Assembly: GCF_018704065.1 (NCBI RefSeq)
Contig: NZ_JAGUQP010000020.1
Span: 1-55,875, forward strand
DNA: 55,875 nt
From: Desulfovulcanus ferrireducens
Lineage (GTDB): Bacteria; Desulfobacterota; Desulfovibrionia; Desulfovibrionales; Desulfonatronovibrionaceae
Direction of reading: 5' to 3'
This document shows, piece after piece, positions 1 to 8,973 of this stretch (position 1 is the stretch's first letter; each line of letters begins with the position of its first letter). The notes below the pieces were generated by a model. That model made no database searches. It was not told where the DNA came from and saw only the letters and a list, made by a program, of their open reading frames with translations. A program made the translations under genes and the position numbers.

Positions 1-1
1 C

Positions 2-88
2 AATCTAGATCACTTAAATTTGCTTGATAACTCTATCTTATCTGCTCTTTTGGTTAAATTTAAACCGGACACTAGTGATATTTTTTAA
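2..88 (+). CDS. 3' end of an unidentified gene (partial)
   Basis: An open frame enters from the left edge and ends at TAA 86-88, giving 28 residues that finish in KPDTSDIF. It looks like an ordinary hydrophilic protein tail, but it is too short to assign to a family. It would be the gene upstream of the chemotaxis operon. It could also be a chance open frame in AT-rich DNA. Confidence 0.3.
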   Translation, partial: NLDHLNLLDNSILSALLVKFKPDTSDIF

Positions 89-369
89 TAATTGCAGTTT
101 ACAAAATTATTTCAACAATAATTATCCCTAATTTATTTTTTTGTTTTGTATTTAGAAAAGTTATCGTTGAGTCCGTGAAGCATTATTTTTATTTCTATTT
201 AATCTAAAGTTAAATTTTATGGTTTCAATAGGTTAGAAGTTAGTTTGTTCAGGAAAGTTTAACTCGCAATACTCTTTTTCTTTTAGAAGAAATGAATTGA
301 TGAAGGTTAATACATATTATGGTTGTATTTTTTTTGAAAAATGTGTATACGTAGAATATGGAGACAGCT
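89..369. other. AT-rich intergenic region before the chemotaxis operon
   Basis: No coding frame is convincing here; the minus-strand frame overlapping it is AT-rich and antisense to the first chemotaxis gene. The region presumably holds the operon promoter, but I see no clear sigma-28 or sigma-54 box. Confidence 0.5.
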
Positions 370-2166
370 ATGAATGAAATAAACTCCACAAAAAGAGTAC
401 AAGATTTTATTTTTAGATGTAAAATTTTGCCTAAACTCGGCCAGGGTTTGGCCAGTTCCATTCAAGACAGGGAAAAAGATTTCCTCATGTTGGGGGAAAA
501 TCTTCAGCGTATAAACTCAGAAATTTTAGCTTTTAAAGAACAGACCGAGGTGTTGGTCGGAGTTGCTGGGGGAGAAAAAATTGAAGACATAGTTAAAGGC
601 CTGGAACAAGGGTTGGATAGGCTGAGAAAAGGTTATGTTCAGACGAGTTACGATCGTGTTATTTCAGGTATGGCCAAAGAGCTAGGGCAGGTTAAGGAAC
701 TTGGTTCTTATGTCTTAAATTTTAAAAAGATTGTGCGCAGGCTACAAACTTTGGGGGTTTTTACTAGAATTGAAAGTGCCAGACTTGGTCAAGTGGGAAT
801 TGGCTTTGCAACGTTAGCGGATGATGTTGAAGGACTAGCGCAAAAAATAGTAATCTATGGCCAGGAAATTTTACAAACAGCCCAGTCATTGGGGAAAAAA
901 GTTGATTTGGCTCAGGTACAAACTGTGGGGCTGAAAAACAGGCAAGATAAATTGTTACGGAATGTATTTGTAAACTTAAATGAAAATTTAGAGGTACTAA
1001 AGAATTTGCAGCAGAGTTGTGCGCAAATTGCCATGGAAGTGGAACAAGGAGCAAAAGAAATCGCAAATAAAATCAGTACGGTAGTCGCGTCTATGCAGTT
1101 TCACGACATTACCAGGCAACAACTGGAACATATACAGGAGGTTCTTTTTGAGGTCCACTCTCTGCTTCAAGACGTAGGTCAAGGGGATGAAGAGCATAAG
1201 ATGCTGGAGGTGGTGGCCTGGTTTAAAGAGGTAGGTGAATTACAGCTTAGACAATTAAGATATGCTCGGGATAAATTTTATCAGGCTGTAGTGACTCTAT
1301 TGGATAATTTAACCGGAATTGAAACTGAAATAAGCAAGTTACATAAGAGCTTGGCCCGTACTCATGGTTTTGAAGAAGAAGGCGCGGCTAGCCTTTTGGA
1401 AGGTATAAGTTTGGGCATCAAAAATGTGGCCAAAGACATGCGCATTGCGGTTCAGGAAAATGAGCAGATTTCCGGGATGATGAATAGTGTAATAGAAAGT
1501 GTGAGTCAGATGAACGAGTTTGTTGAATACATAGAAGAAGTGGGCTTGGAGATAGAACTCATCGCTTTAAATGCTAGTATCAAGGCTGCCCACACAGGAG
1601 ATAAAGGAAGGGCATTGGGTGTGCTGGCGGTGGCTACTCAAAAGCTGTCCATGGAGGCCAGAGAAAAGACAGATAATATTTCCAAGTTGTTGCAAGAAAT
1701 AGTTAAAAATTCTCAACTTTTAGCAAAAGATGTGGATGAGGCCTTTGACCATGGCCAAACTGATGAACTGATAGATTATTTATCTCATCACATAAGCGAG
1801 CTTATAGGGTTGAATAAACAAGTTCAGGAAAAGTTTTCCCAGAGTTCCCAGGCTAGTGAGGCTGTTTTAAATGAGATAAAAAGGGTTGTTAAAGAGATTG
1901 ATGTCCATGAAAAGGTGGTGGCAGAGCTTGAAGGGGTGGAACAAGAGTTACGTCTTCTAGTCCAGGAAGCTGGAGCCATTGTGCCGGCTGCTTATAGTGC
2001 GGAAAGTTCTGAAAAATTGAAAGGGCTTTTGTCCAAATATACCATGCAAAGTGAACGGTTGATTCATATGGATATGCAGGGAGAAGAAGAGCAATACACT
2101 GTCGATGAAGATGAGAATGTTGAGTTATTTGATGATGACTTTGATGAGAATGTGGAGTTGTTTTAA
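370..2166 (+). CDS. Soluble chemoreceptor-like protein with CheZ-like motif and acidic ELF tail
   Basis: 598 residues with no membrane segment, mostly helical, and first gene of the operon. ATG 370 is chosen over ATG 358 because GGAGA sits 5 bases upstream. Two segments resemble the conserved tip of MCP signalling hairpins: residues about 125-164 (TRIESARLGQVGIGFATLAD) and about 387-431 (IELIALNASIKAAHTGDKG). The second diverges from the usual [15 protein letters not shown], so CheA coupling is uncertain. Between them, MQFHDITRQ (about 242-250) has the D-x3-Q spacing of the CheZ phosphatase site (E. coli D143/Q147). The C-terminus is acidic and contains DENVELF twice, the second at the very end. 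Likely a cytoplasmic scaffold or receptor acting with the CheY, CheA and CheR encoded downstream. The phosphatase or CheY-binding role is inferred from motifs only. Confidence 0.75.
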   Translation: MNEINSTKRVQDFIFRCKILPKLGQGLASSIQDREKDFLMLGENLQRINSEILAFKEQTEVLVGVAGGEKIEDIVKGLEQGLDRLRKGYVQTSYDRVISGMAKELGQVKELGSYVLNFKKIVRRLQTLGVFTRIESARLGQVGIGFATLADDVEGLAQKIVIYGQEILQTAQSLGKKVDLAQVQTVGLKNRQDKLLRNVFVNLNENLEVLKNLQQSCAQIAMEVEQGAKEIANKISTVVASMQFHDITRQQLEHIQEVLFEVHSLLQDVGQGDEEHKMLEVVAWFKEVGELQLRQLRYARDKFYQAVVTLLDNLTGIETEISKLHKSLARTHGFEEEGAASLLEGISLGIKNVAKDMRIAVQENEQISGMMNSVIESVSQMNEFVEYIEEVGLEIELIALNASIKAAHTGDKGRALGVLAVATQKLSMEAREKTDNISKLLQEIVKNSQLLAKDVDEAFDHGQTDELIDYLSHHISELIGLNKQVQEKFSQSSQASEAVLNEIKRVVKEIDVHEKVVAELEGVEQELRLLVQEAGAIVPAAYSAESSEKLKGLLSKYTMQSERLIHMDMQGEEEQYTVDEDENVELFDDDFDENVELF

Positions 2167-2214
2167 CATAGAGAGGTGAGCGGGATAAAAATTCCAAAAA
2201 TTCGCGAGGTTATC

Positions 2215-2568
2215 ATGTGTAAATTTAAGATCATAGATGAGGGAGATAGGGTTTATCTTAAGTTTAAAGGCGATTTGACCATAGAGCATGGAGAAAAGAT
2301 TAAAGAAGCTTTAAATCAGGTTTTAACTCAGGGAAAAGATATTTTTGTGGATTTAGATGACATGATAAAGGTGGATCTGTGTTTTATCCAGGCGCTTTTA
2401 GCAGCACAAAAAAGCGCGTGGAACAGTCAACTGTCCTTTATGGTCAGCGAGAATGAGGTACTAAAAAAGTATGCTCAGAGTTTGGGGTGTATGTTGAAAA
2501 AGATGAAAGTTTTTTCTCCTGAGGTATTAAAGTTAGTAAAGAATAAAACCAACATTAAGGAGTTGTAG
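2215..2568 (+). CDS. STAS-domain protein of the chemotaxis operon
   Basis: 117 residues from ATG 2215, which has GAGG just upstream; GTG 2176 would add 13 unconserved residues and has its purine run too close. The fold matches STAS (anti-sigma-factor-antagonist-like) proteins: a beta strand (VYLKFKGDLTIEHGEKIKEAL), then IFVDLDDM and VDLCFIQALLAAQKSAW. In relatives the position after VDL is normally Ser or Thr, the phosphorylation site; here it is Cys, so classical Ser phosphorylation looks lost. Single STAS proteins often sit in deltaproteobacterial chemotaxis operons, where their role is not well defined. It directly abuts cheY, so the two are probably translated together. Confidence 0.75.
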   Translation: MCKFKIIDEGDRVYLKFKGDLTIEHGEKIKEALNQVLTQGKDIFVDLDDMIKVDLCFIQALLAAQKSAWNSQLSFMVSENEVLKKYAQSLGCMLKKMKVFSPEVLKLVKNKTNIKEL

Positions 2569-2934
2569 ATGGCCAAGAAAATTATGACTGTTGATGATTC
2601 TGCCAGTGTGCGCCAGATGGTTTGCTTTACTTTAAAAGGGGCAGGCTATGAAGTACTTGAGGCAAAGGATGGTCAGGATGCCTTGGCTAAATTAACAGGT
2701 CCGCTAGACTTGATTATCACGGATTTAAATATGCCTAATATGGATGGGATTGAACTTATCCGCCAAGTCAGGTCCAAGCCCGGATTTAAATTTATTCCGA
2801 TTATTATGCTCACCACTGAGTCTCAGACCGAGAAAAAAATGGAAGGTAAAAAGGCTGGCGCTACTGGCTGGATTGTGAAGCCATTTAAACCAGAGCAATT
2901 ATTGGCTGTGGTTAAGAAAGTGTTGAAGGGATAG
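2569..2934 (+). CDS. cheY: CheY-type response regulator
   Basis: 121 residues forming a single receiver domain. The acidic pair is D9-D10, the phosphoacceptor is D52 (ITDLNMP), the switch threonine is T82/T83 and the conserved lysine is K104 (WIVKPFKP). The length equals a stand-alone CheY and there is no output domain. ATG follows directly after the STAS stop codon (TAGATG), with AAGGAG upstream. It should be phosphorylated by the CheA encoded 84 bases downstream and bind the flagellar switch. A decayed cheY lies at 37412-37780. Confidence 0.93.
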   Translation: MAKKIMTVDDSASVRQMVCFTLKGAGYEVLEAKDGQDALAKLTGPLDLIITDLNMPNMDGIELIRQVRSKPGFKFIPIIMLTTESQTEKKMEGKKAGATGWIVKPFKPEQLLAVVKKVLKG

Positions 2935-3018
2935 GTTATTAACTCGAGTTTCTAAAGATTTATCTGTTTGTTTTTAACCTATTGGCAATCAATAACTTTT
3001 TGCCAAAAGAGGTAAATC

Positions 3019-5115
3019 ATGTCTTTTCAGGATCAGGGTCGACAGGCCTTTCGGGAAGAGGCCTTAGAGCTTTTGGAAGAATTGGAGTCTTCCCTTTTGG
3101 AACTCGAAGAAGACCCGGATAACGAGGAGTTAATCAACAGGGTCTTTCGGGCCATGCATACTATCAAGGGCTCTGGGGCCATGTTTGGCTTTGACGACAT
3201 CTCTAAATTTACTCACGAGTTGGAAACTGTTTTTGATCAGGTCAGGGAAGGTAAAATCAAGGTCGGCAAAGATCTTTTAGACCTGACTCTTAAGGCCAGA
3301 GATTTGATTTTGGCTATGCTTGAAGGCCGTGAAGCGGAATCTGAACTTCAGGCCGAAGAAATAATTGCTGGTCTGCGTATGATTGTACCAAGTCAAGTAA
3401 AACCTGACGGCGATGATAAAAAAGACTTGGAGAAGGTTAGGGCGGCAGAAGAGATTCGGTCTTATAGAATCATGTTTAAGCCACAGAAGGAGATTTTTTT
3501 AACCGGATCTGATCCTGCAGCCTTGATAGAAGAACTGTGTGTTTTGGGTCGGTGTAGGGTAGTTATGCATACTGGGGATATTCCTGGACTGGACGATTTT
3601 AATCCGGAATTATGTTATGTGTGGTGGGATGTGATTTTAACTACCGATCAGGGGTTGGACGCTATCAAGGATGTATTTATTTTTGTAGAGGATGATTGCG
3701 AGCTAAAAATTGAACAAATTGATGTCCAGGATGTCGAAGGGAGAGGATATAAAAAAATAGGTCAAATTTTGGTAGATCGGGGAGATATTAGCCCTGAAGT
3801 GGTACAGAAATTTTTAAAACTTCAGAAGCCTCTTGGTCAGCTTTTGGTGGAAGCTGGTTTATTATCACCTCAAAAGGTGGAGGCTGCTTTAGCGGAACAG
3901 GAGGAGGTTCGCCAGGCACAGATTCTGAAGAAAAAAAGCAAGTCAGCCATTGTTTCCAGCATTCGCGTGCCAGCTAAGAAGTTAGATTATCTGGTAAATT
4001 TGGTGGGGGAATTGGTTATTGTCCAGGCCAGGCTCAGCCAACTAGTTTGTTCCATGCAAGATCCGCAATTAACCACTTTGGCCGAGGAATTGGAGAGGTT
4101 AAGTGATGAACTGCGAGATAGCACATTAGAAATAAGAATGCTGCCTATAGGAACTATCTTTAGTAAGTTTAGGCGGTTGGTCCGCGATCTCTCTCGGGAT
4201 CTGGATAAAGAAATTGAATTGGTAACAAAAGGGGAGGAAACAGAGCTGGATAAGACGGTAATTGAACGTTTGAATGATCCCTTGGTCCATCTGCTCAGAA
4301 ACAGTATCGATCATGGTATAGAGACGCCTGATGTGCGCATGGCCAAAGGCAAACCTCCCCAAGGAACTGTGGTTTTAGCTGCAGAACACTCTGGCGGGGA
4401 GGTGATTATTCGTATCATTGATGATGGGGCTGGGATAGACAAGGAAAAGGTCAGAGCCAGGGCTATTCAACAAGGTATAATTTCTGCTGATGCAGTATTG
4501 AATGATCAGGAGATTTACGATTTGATTTTTGCTCCGGGATTCTCCACTGCGTCTCAGGTGACTAATGTCTCCGGTCGCGGGGTGGGTATGGACGTAGTCA
4601 AACGTAATATTGAGGCCTTGCGTGGGCGTATTCAGGTGGAGAGTGAATGGGGTAAAGGTACAACCATAACTTTGCGTCTCCCCCTGACTCTGGCCATAAT
4701 TGACGGTTTACAGGTCCAGGTAGGCGAAGATTTTTTTATTTTGCCCCTTTCTGTTGTAGAGGAGTGTGTAGAGCTTAAACGTCAGCATGCAGTAAAGCGA
4801 AAGAAAGATAAGATTATCAATTTAAGGGGAGAGATTGTTCCTTACATAGTTTTGCGGGATTGTTTTGATATACAAGGAAGGCCGCCAGAAATTGAACAGG
4901 TGGTCATCACTCGCGTCCAGGGGAGCCGCATAGGTCTTGTGGTAGACAATGTTATTGGTGAGCATCAGACCGTAATCAAAAGTCTAGGGAGAGTATATCG
5001 CGATGTACCTGGTATTTCCGGAGCCACAATCAAAGGTGACGGCAACATTGCCCTGATTTTAGATGTGTCCGATTTGATGTACTTAGAGACAGGTATAGAA
5101 AGGACAACGCACTAA
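3019..5115 (+). CDS. cheA: Chemotaxis histidine kinase CheA
   Basis: 698 residues; ATG preceded by AGAGGT. Domains in order: HPt with phospho-accepting H47 (AMHTIKGSG); a P2-like region about 149-235; a double motif about 247-300 (IGQILVDRGDIS and LGQLLVEAGLLS) resembling the N-terminal repeat of type II secretion ATPases; P3 dimerisation helices about 318-375; GHKL ATPase with N box (HLLRNSIDHGIE, about 424-435), G1 (IDDGAGID) and G2 (SGRGVGMDVV); and a C-terminal CheW-like domain about 560-695. All catalytic motifs are intact, so it should be an active kinase phosphorylating CheY. It sits mid-operon. Confidence 0.95.
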   Translation: MSFQDQGRQAFREEALELLEELESSLLELEEDPDNEELINRVFRAMHTIKGSGAMFGFDDISKFTHELETVFDQVREGKIKVGKDLLDLTLKARDLILAMLEGREAESELQAEEIIAGLRMIVPSQVKPDGDDKKDLEKVRAAEEIRSYRIMFKPQKEIFLTGSDPAALIEELCVLGRCRVVMHTGDIPGLDDFNPELCYVWWDVILTTDQGLDAIKDVFIFVEDDCELKIEQIDVQDVEGRGYKKIGQILVDRGDISPEVVQKFLKLQKPLGQLLVEAGLLSPQKVEAALAEQEEVRQAQILKKKSKSAIVSSIRVPAKKLDYLVNLVGELVIVQARLSQLVCSMQDPQLTTLAEELERLSDELRDSTLEIRMLPIGTIFSKFRRLVRDLSRDLDKEIELVTKGEETELDKTVIERLNDPLVHLLRNSIDHGIETPDVRMAKGKPPQGTVVLAAEHSGGEVIIRIIDDGAGIDKEKVRARAIQQGIISADAVLNDQEIYDLIFAPGFSTASQVTNVSGRGVGMDVVKRNIEALRGRIQVESEWGKGTTITLRLPLTLAIIDGLQVQVGEDFFILPLSVVEECVELKRQHAVKRKKDKIINLRGEIVPYIVLRDCFDIQGRPPEIEQVVITRVQGSRIGLVVDNVIGEHQTVIKSLGRVYRDVPGISGATIKGDGNIALILDVSDLMYLETGIERTTH

Positions 5116-5214
5116 AGGTTATTTTTTGACTTAGACTTTGGCTTTTTGGGCAACGATATTTTAAAAGAAATTTTACCTGTAATAGGGACTGTAGTCTCCA
5201 ATATCTTTAAAAGA

Positions 5215-6051
5215 ATGTTTACTTTCCCGCAGATGTCCGATGATGAGTTTGAGCGGCTCAGAAGGTTTATTTATGAACATTTGGGTATAAGTATATCTCC
5301 GGCCAAAAAGACCATGCTACAGGCTAGGTTGCAGAAAAGGCTGAGACATTTGAACCTCAATTCTTTTGAAGAATATTGTAATTACCTTTTCAGGTTAAAA
5401 GGCATTGAATCTGAATTCCCTGAATTGGTGGATGCAGTGACCACCAATACTACGGAGTTCTTTCGCGAACCCAACCATTTTGACTTTCTTGTCAACTCCA
5501 TTTTGCCCCTCTGGCTTAATACCTACGGTTATGAGCGCGCCATGCTTTTGTGGAGTGCTGGTTGCTCCTCAGGTGAGGAACCATATAGTTTGGCTATGGT
5601 CTTGCAGGATTTTGCTGAAAAAAATCCTGGATTTAATTTCCTTATTCTTGCCACAGATATAAATAATAAGGTGCTGCAAAAGGCTGTGAAGGCTATTTAT
5701 CCAGAAGAAAAGGCTTTGAAAATCCCATTGTCTTTAAAGAAAAAATATCTTTTAAGGAGTAGAGACAGAAGCAAAAAATTGGTCCGCATTGCTCCAGAGA
5801 TCAGGACCAAAGTTAGGTTCCGGCGGTTAAATTTTGTGCGAGAATTTAAGTTCCGCAAACAAATGGATATTATTTTCTGTCGTAATGTATTTATTTATTT
5901 TGATCGCATCACTCAAAAAAGAGTTATCTTGCGTTTTTGTTCTTATCTCATGCGTGGTGGTTATCTTTTTTTGGGGCACTCTGAAAGTTTATCTGGCATG
6001 CAATTGCCGTTGATGCAGGTTGCTCCTAGTGTATATCAGAAGATAGGCTAA
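5215..6051 (+). CDS. cheR: Chemotaxis protein methyltransferase CheR
   Basis: 278 residues from ATG 5215. An upstream TTG (5146) would add 23 residues without a visible ribosome site, and ATG 5233 is also possible. The N-terminal helical domain (FERLRRFIYEHLGI) is followed by the SAM-binding methyltransferase domain. Visible motifs are TTNTTEFFRE, the glycine-rich SAM loop LLWSAGCSSGEEPYS, ATDIN, DIIFCRNVFIYFD and FLGHSESL. It methylates glutamates on chemoreceptors for adaptation. Its probable substrate is the next gene, whose tail ends EFERF, fitting the aromatic-x-x-aromatic CheR tether consensus. No cheB or cheD is in the window. Confidence 0.93.
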   Translation: MFTFPQMSDDEFERLRRFIYEHLGISISPAKKTMLQARLQKRLRHLNLNSFEEYCNYLFRLKGIESEFPELVDAVTTNTTEFFREPNHFDFLVNSILPLWLNTYGYERAMLLWSAGCSSGEEPYSLAMVLQDFAEKNPGFNFLILATDINNKVLQKAVKAIYPEEKALKIPLSLKKKYLLRSRDRSKKLVRIAPEIRTKVRFRRLNFVREFKFRKQMDIIFCRNVFIYFDRITQKRVILRFCSYLMRGGYLFLGHSESLSGMQLPLMQVAPSVYQKIG

Positions 6052-6277
6052 TTTTTTTATGTAAAAACATGTCTTGTACAAGTTTTTGTAGACATTGTTT
6101 ATCAATATAACATCACTAAGACTATCTCTTACACATTAAAAACCCCACAAAGGCAATGTTGGCCGTATAGACTTCTCCCGTTGGAGATGTCTTTTGAGAA
6201 AGTATCAAAGAGCCAATTCTTTTTTGGGGAAGCTAGATAAAAAAGTTTACCATTTTTCAACTTGAAAGGAGGAAGAA

Positions 6278-8332
6278 ATGAAAAATGTCAAGTTGGGAGT
6301 AAAATTGATCGGTGGCTTTATTTTTACGGCCATCATTGCTCTAGGAGTGGGTTTGGTCGGGGTTTATGTAACTAAAAACCTCGAGAGACACATCGAAGAT
6401 GTTGGCAAGGTAAGTCTGCCCGGTGTGCGGTCCATGTTACAGATTAAAAGTGAAACCACAGCTATAATGGAGGCTGTGCGAACTTTGACTTCCCCTGATC
6501 TGACTAGCGAAGAACGCGATGTAGAATATGAAAATATAAGCAAGGCCAGAGAAAGATATCGGAAGGCCTGGGCAGTATATGATGGACTGCCAAAACACTC
6601 TGATGACGAAGCATTATGGACAAAACTTGCATCAGAGATCAAGGAATGGGTAAAAATTAATAACAAAATCATTGGGTTGTCCAAAAAACTGCAGGAAATG
6701 GATGTGTTAAATCCATACAAATTGAAAGAAGAGTTACAGCGTTTTCGAGGCGAGCATTATAGACTTTTGGTACAGTTGAATGAGTTTATTCATTTTGGTC
6801 ACGAATTAGAAGGAGGAGAGGACCCAACCAAATGTGATTTAGGACAGTGGATACTTGGCATAGACACCAAAAATGAGCACATTAAAAAGACTGTCCAGCT
6901 AATCGAACATGTTCACAATACGCTCCACCAGAGCGTGGCTCAAGTAAAATCATTGGTGACCCAGGGTAATATTGAAGGTGCGGAAGCTGTTTTTGTAAAT
7001 ACTATTTACCCGGCTGCTAAAAAGACTTTAGAGTATATTCGTGAATTAAGCGCAGAGGCTCGAAAGGCAATGGATATTTATGAACAGATGAATAACTTGA
7101 TGTCGATTGAGTCTGAGAGCCAAAGTAAAGAAGTTTTTAGTTTGATAGATAAGCTTGTTGACTTAAATATTCAAGACAGTGATCGGGCAGTCGAACTTTC
7201 TGAAGCTGACAGCGGAAAAGGTATGACCATAATCATTATAGGTGTGGCTATAGGCGTAATTTTTGCCTTGCTATTGGGTATAGTTTTAACCAAATCTATT
7301 ACTAATCCAATTTTTAAAGGAGTTAGGTTTGCTCAAGCCATGGCAGAAGGTGATTTTACCCAGAAATTGGACATCGATCAGAAAGACGAAATCGGTATTT
7401 TGGCCAAAGCATTAAATGAGATGGTGGATAAACTGCGGACAGTTGTGGCAGAAGTCCAGTCAGCCAGTGAGAACGTGGCCTCAGGCAGTGAGGAATTAAG
7501 TACTTCTTCTGAACAGCTCTCTCAGGGGGCCACAGAACAGGCTGCAGCCTTGGAAGAGGTGTCGACGAGCATGGAAGAAATGGCAGCAAATATCCGCCAG
7601 AATGCGGAAAACGCCCAGCAAACAGAGAAGATAGCCCTAAAAGCGGCTCAGGATACCCAATCCGGTGGTAAAGCTGTACAGGAAACAGTGACGGCCATGA
7701 AAGAGATTGCTGAAAAGATTTCAATTATTGAGGAAATTGCCCGGCAGACGAACTTGTTGGCTTTAAATGCTGCAATTGAAGCGGCCAGGGCAGGGGAGCA
7801 CGGCAAAGGTTTTGCGGTAGTAGCTGCAGAAGTACGCAAATTGGCGGAGCGAAGTGGGGCTGCAGCAGCAGAGATCAGTGAACTGTCTTCTAGCAGTGTA
7901 GATGTGGCTGAAAGGGCCGGGGAAATGCTACAAAAGATTGTTCCGGATATTCAAAGGACAGCGGAGTTGGTTCAGGAGATCACTGCAGCTAGCAATGAAC
8001 AAAATACCGGAGCTGAGCAGATCAACAAGGCTATCCAGCAGTTAGATCAGGTGGTGCAGCAAAATGCCTCTGCCGCAGAAGAAATGGCTTCTACTTCACA
8101 AGAAATGGCTTCCCAGGCACAGCAGTTGCAGGCTACCATGTCTTTCTTTCATATAGATAGGGCCTCGCATAGCCCAGTCAATAAAAAGCGACCGGTACAA
8201 CAGGCATTTTCTACTTTAAAACAGACAGGTACAATGCAGCCAGCCTCGTCTACTAAGTCAGCTCAGGCTCCTGAAGGGATAGATTTACAATTGGACGGTG
8301 ACGAAGATGATAAAGAGTTTGAGAGGTTCTAA
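6278..8332 (+). CDS. Methyl-accepting chemotaxis protein with periplasmic CZB-like domain
   Basis: 684 residues, with the strong ribosome site AAAGGAGGAAG. TM1 is about 8-30, a periplasmic helical sensor is about 31-315, TM2 is about 316-340, then HAMP to about 395 and an intact signalling hairpin ([20 protein letters not shown]). The sensor includes H172, H175, C186-D-L-G-Q-W191, H201 and H211/H213, the pattern of the chemoreceptor zinc-binding (CZB) domain. That domain is usually cytoplasmic and C-terminal, but here lies before TM2. The C-terminus EFERF matches the CheR-binding pentapeptide consensus. Gene position between cheR and cheW suggests it is the main receptor of this array. Zinc or redox-linked oxidant sensing is possible but unproven. 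Confidence 0.92.
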   Translation: MKNVKLGVKLIGGFIFTAIIALGVGLVGVYVTKNLERHIEDVGKVSLPGVRSMLQIKSETTAIMEAVRTLTSPDLTSEERDVEYENISKARERYRKAWAVYDGLPKHSDDEALWTKLASEIKEWVKINNKIIGLSKKLQEMDVLNPYKLKEELQRFRGEHYRLLVQLNEFIHFGHELEGGEDPTKCDLGQWILGIDTKNEHIKKTVQLIEHVHNTLHQSVAQVKSLVTQGNIEGAEAVFVNTIYPAAKKTLEYIRELSAEARKAMDIYEQMNNLMSIESESQSKEVFSLIDKLVDLNIQDSDRAVELSEADSGKGMTIIIIGVAIGVIFALLLGIVLTKSITNPIFKGVRFAQAMAEGDFTQKLDIDQKDEIGILAKALNEMVDKLRTVVAEVQSASENVASGSEELSTSSEQLSQGATEQAAALEEVSTSMEEMAANIRQNAENAQQTEKIALKAAQDTQSGGKAVQETVTAMKEIAEKISIIEEIARQTNLLALNAAIEAARAGEHGKGFAVVAAEVRKLAERSGAAAAEISELSSSSVDVAERAGEMLQKIVPDIQRTAELVQEITAASNEQNTGAEQINKAIQQLDQVVQQNASAAEEMASTSQEMASQAQQLQATMSFFHIDRASHSPVNKKRPVQQAFSTLKQTGTMQPASSTKSAQAPEGIDLQLDGDEDDKEFERF

Positions 8333-8411
8333 GTGTTTTAGAGGGGAAGGGATTATGAGTAAAGAGGTAAGATTCTAGTTAAGTAATAGGATAAACAATG
8401 AGGTTATAAAT

Positions 8412-8939
8412 ATGATCGAAGACAAGGGCATAGCTACAAATCAGTATCTGACCTTTTTTTTGGATGAAGACCTTTTTGCTTTGGATATTGCTTCTGTGCG
8501 TGAAGTTCTAGATTATACGAATATTACTCGCATTCCCAAGACACCAGAATTCATGCGCGGAGTGATTAATTTACGAGGCAAAGCCGTCCCTGTCGTGGAT
8601 TTGCGTTTGAAATTTGGTATGGGCGAGACTGAGCGGACCGTGAATACTTGTATCATAATCGTAGAAGTCGAAATTGATGGAGAGAAAACCATCATGGGTG
8701 CCTTAGCAGACTCTGTGCAAGAGGTTTTTGAGCTTGATCCGGAAACTATTGAACCTCCACCAAAATTGGGAACTAAAATTCGCAGTGATTTTATCAAGGG
8801 TATGGGTAAATATAATGATAAATTTATAATAATTTTAGATATAAACAAAGTATTTTCAGTTGAAGAGCTGTCTCTGGTCCAGGATGTTCAAGGGGAAAAC
8901 AAAGAGCAGATTGTTCAATGTGAAGAAAGTGAAGTATAG
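8412..8939 (+). CDS. cheW: Chemotaxis coupling protein CheW
   Basis: 175 residues. The CheW fold runs across most of the protein: YLTFFLDEDLFALDIASVRE, the conserved MRGVINLRGKAVPVVDLR, then VQEVFELDPETIEPPP and IKGMGKYNDKFIIILDINKV. It links CheA to receptors in the signalling array. GAGG precedes the ATG. Last gene of the operon, followed within a few bases by a strong terminator. The roughly 20-residue C-terminal extension is acidic and shows no motif. Confidence 0.94.
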   Translation: MIEDKGIATNQYLTFFLDEDLFALDIASVREVLDYTNITRIPKTPEFMRGVINLRGKAVPVVDLRLKFGMGETERTVNTCIIIVEVEIDGEKTIMGALADSVQEVFELDPETIEPPPKLGTKIRSDFIKGMGKYNDKFIIILDINKVFSVEELSLVQDVQGENKEQIVQCEESEV

Positions 8940-8943
8940 GTGC

Positions 8944-8973
8944 AAAAGCGGGGGCACCACCCCCGCTTTTTTT
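8944..8973 (+). terminator. Rho-independent terminator of the chemotaxis operon
   Basis: An 11-bp perfect stem (AAAAGCGGGGG / CCCCCGCTTTT) with a 5-base loop runs into a T7 tract, four bases after the cheW stop. It should end the operon cleanly. Confidence 0.93.

Noticed and set aside
5146-5214. Longer cheR start at TTG 5146
   Set aside because: No ribosome-binding site and 23 extra residues not matching the CheR N-terminus; ATG 5215 or 5233 fits better.
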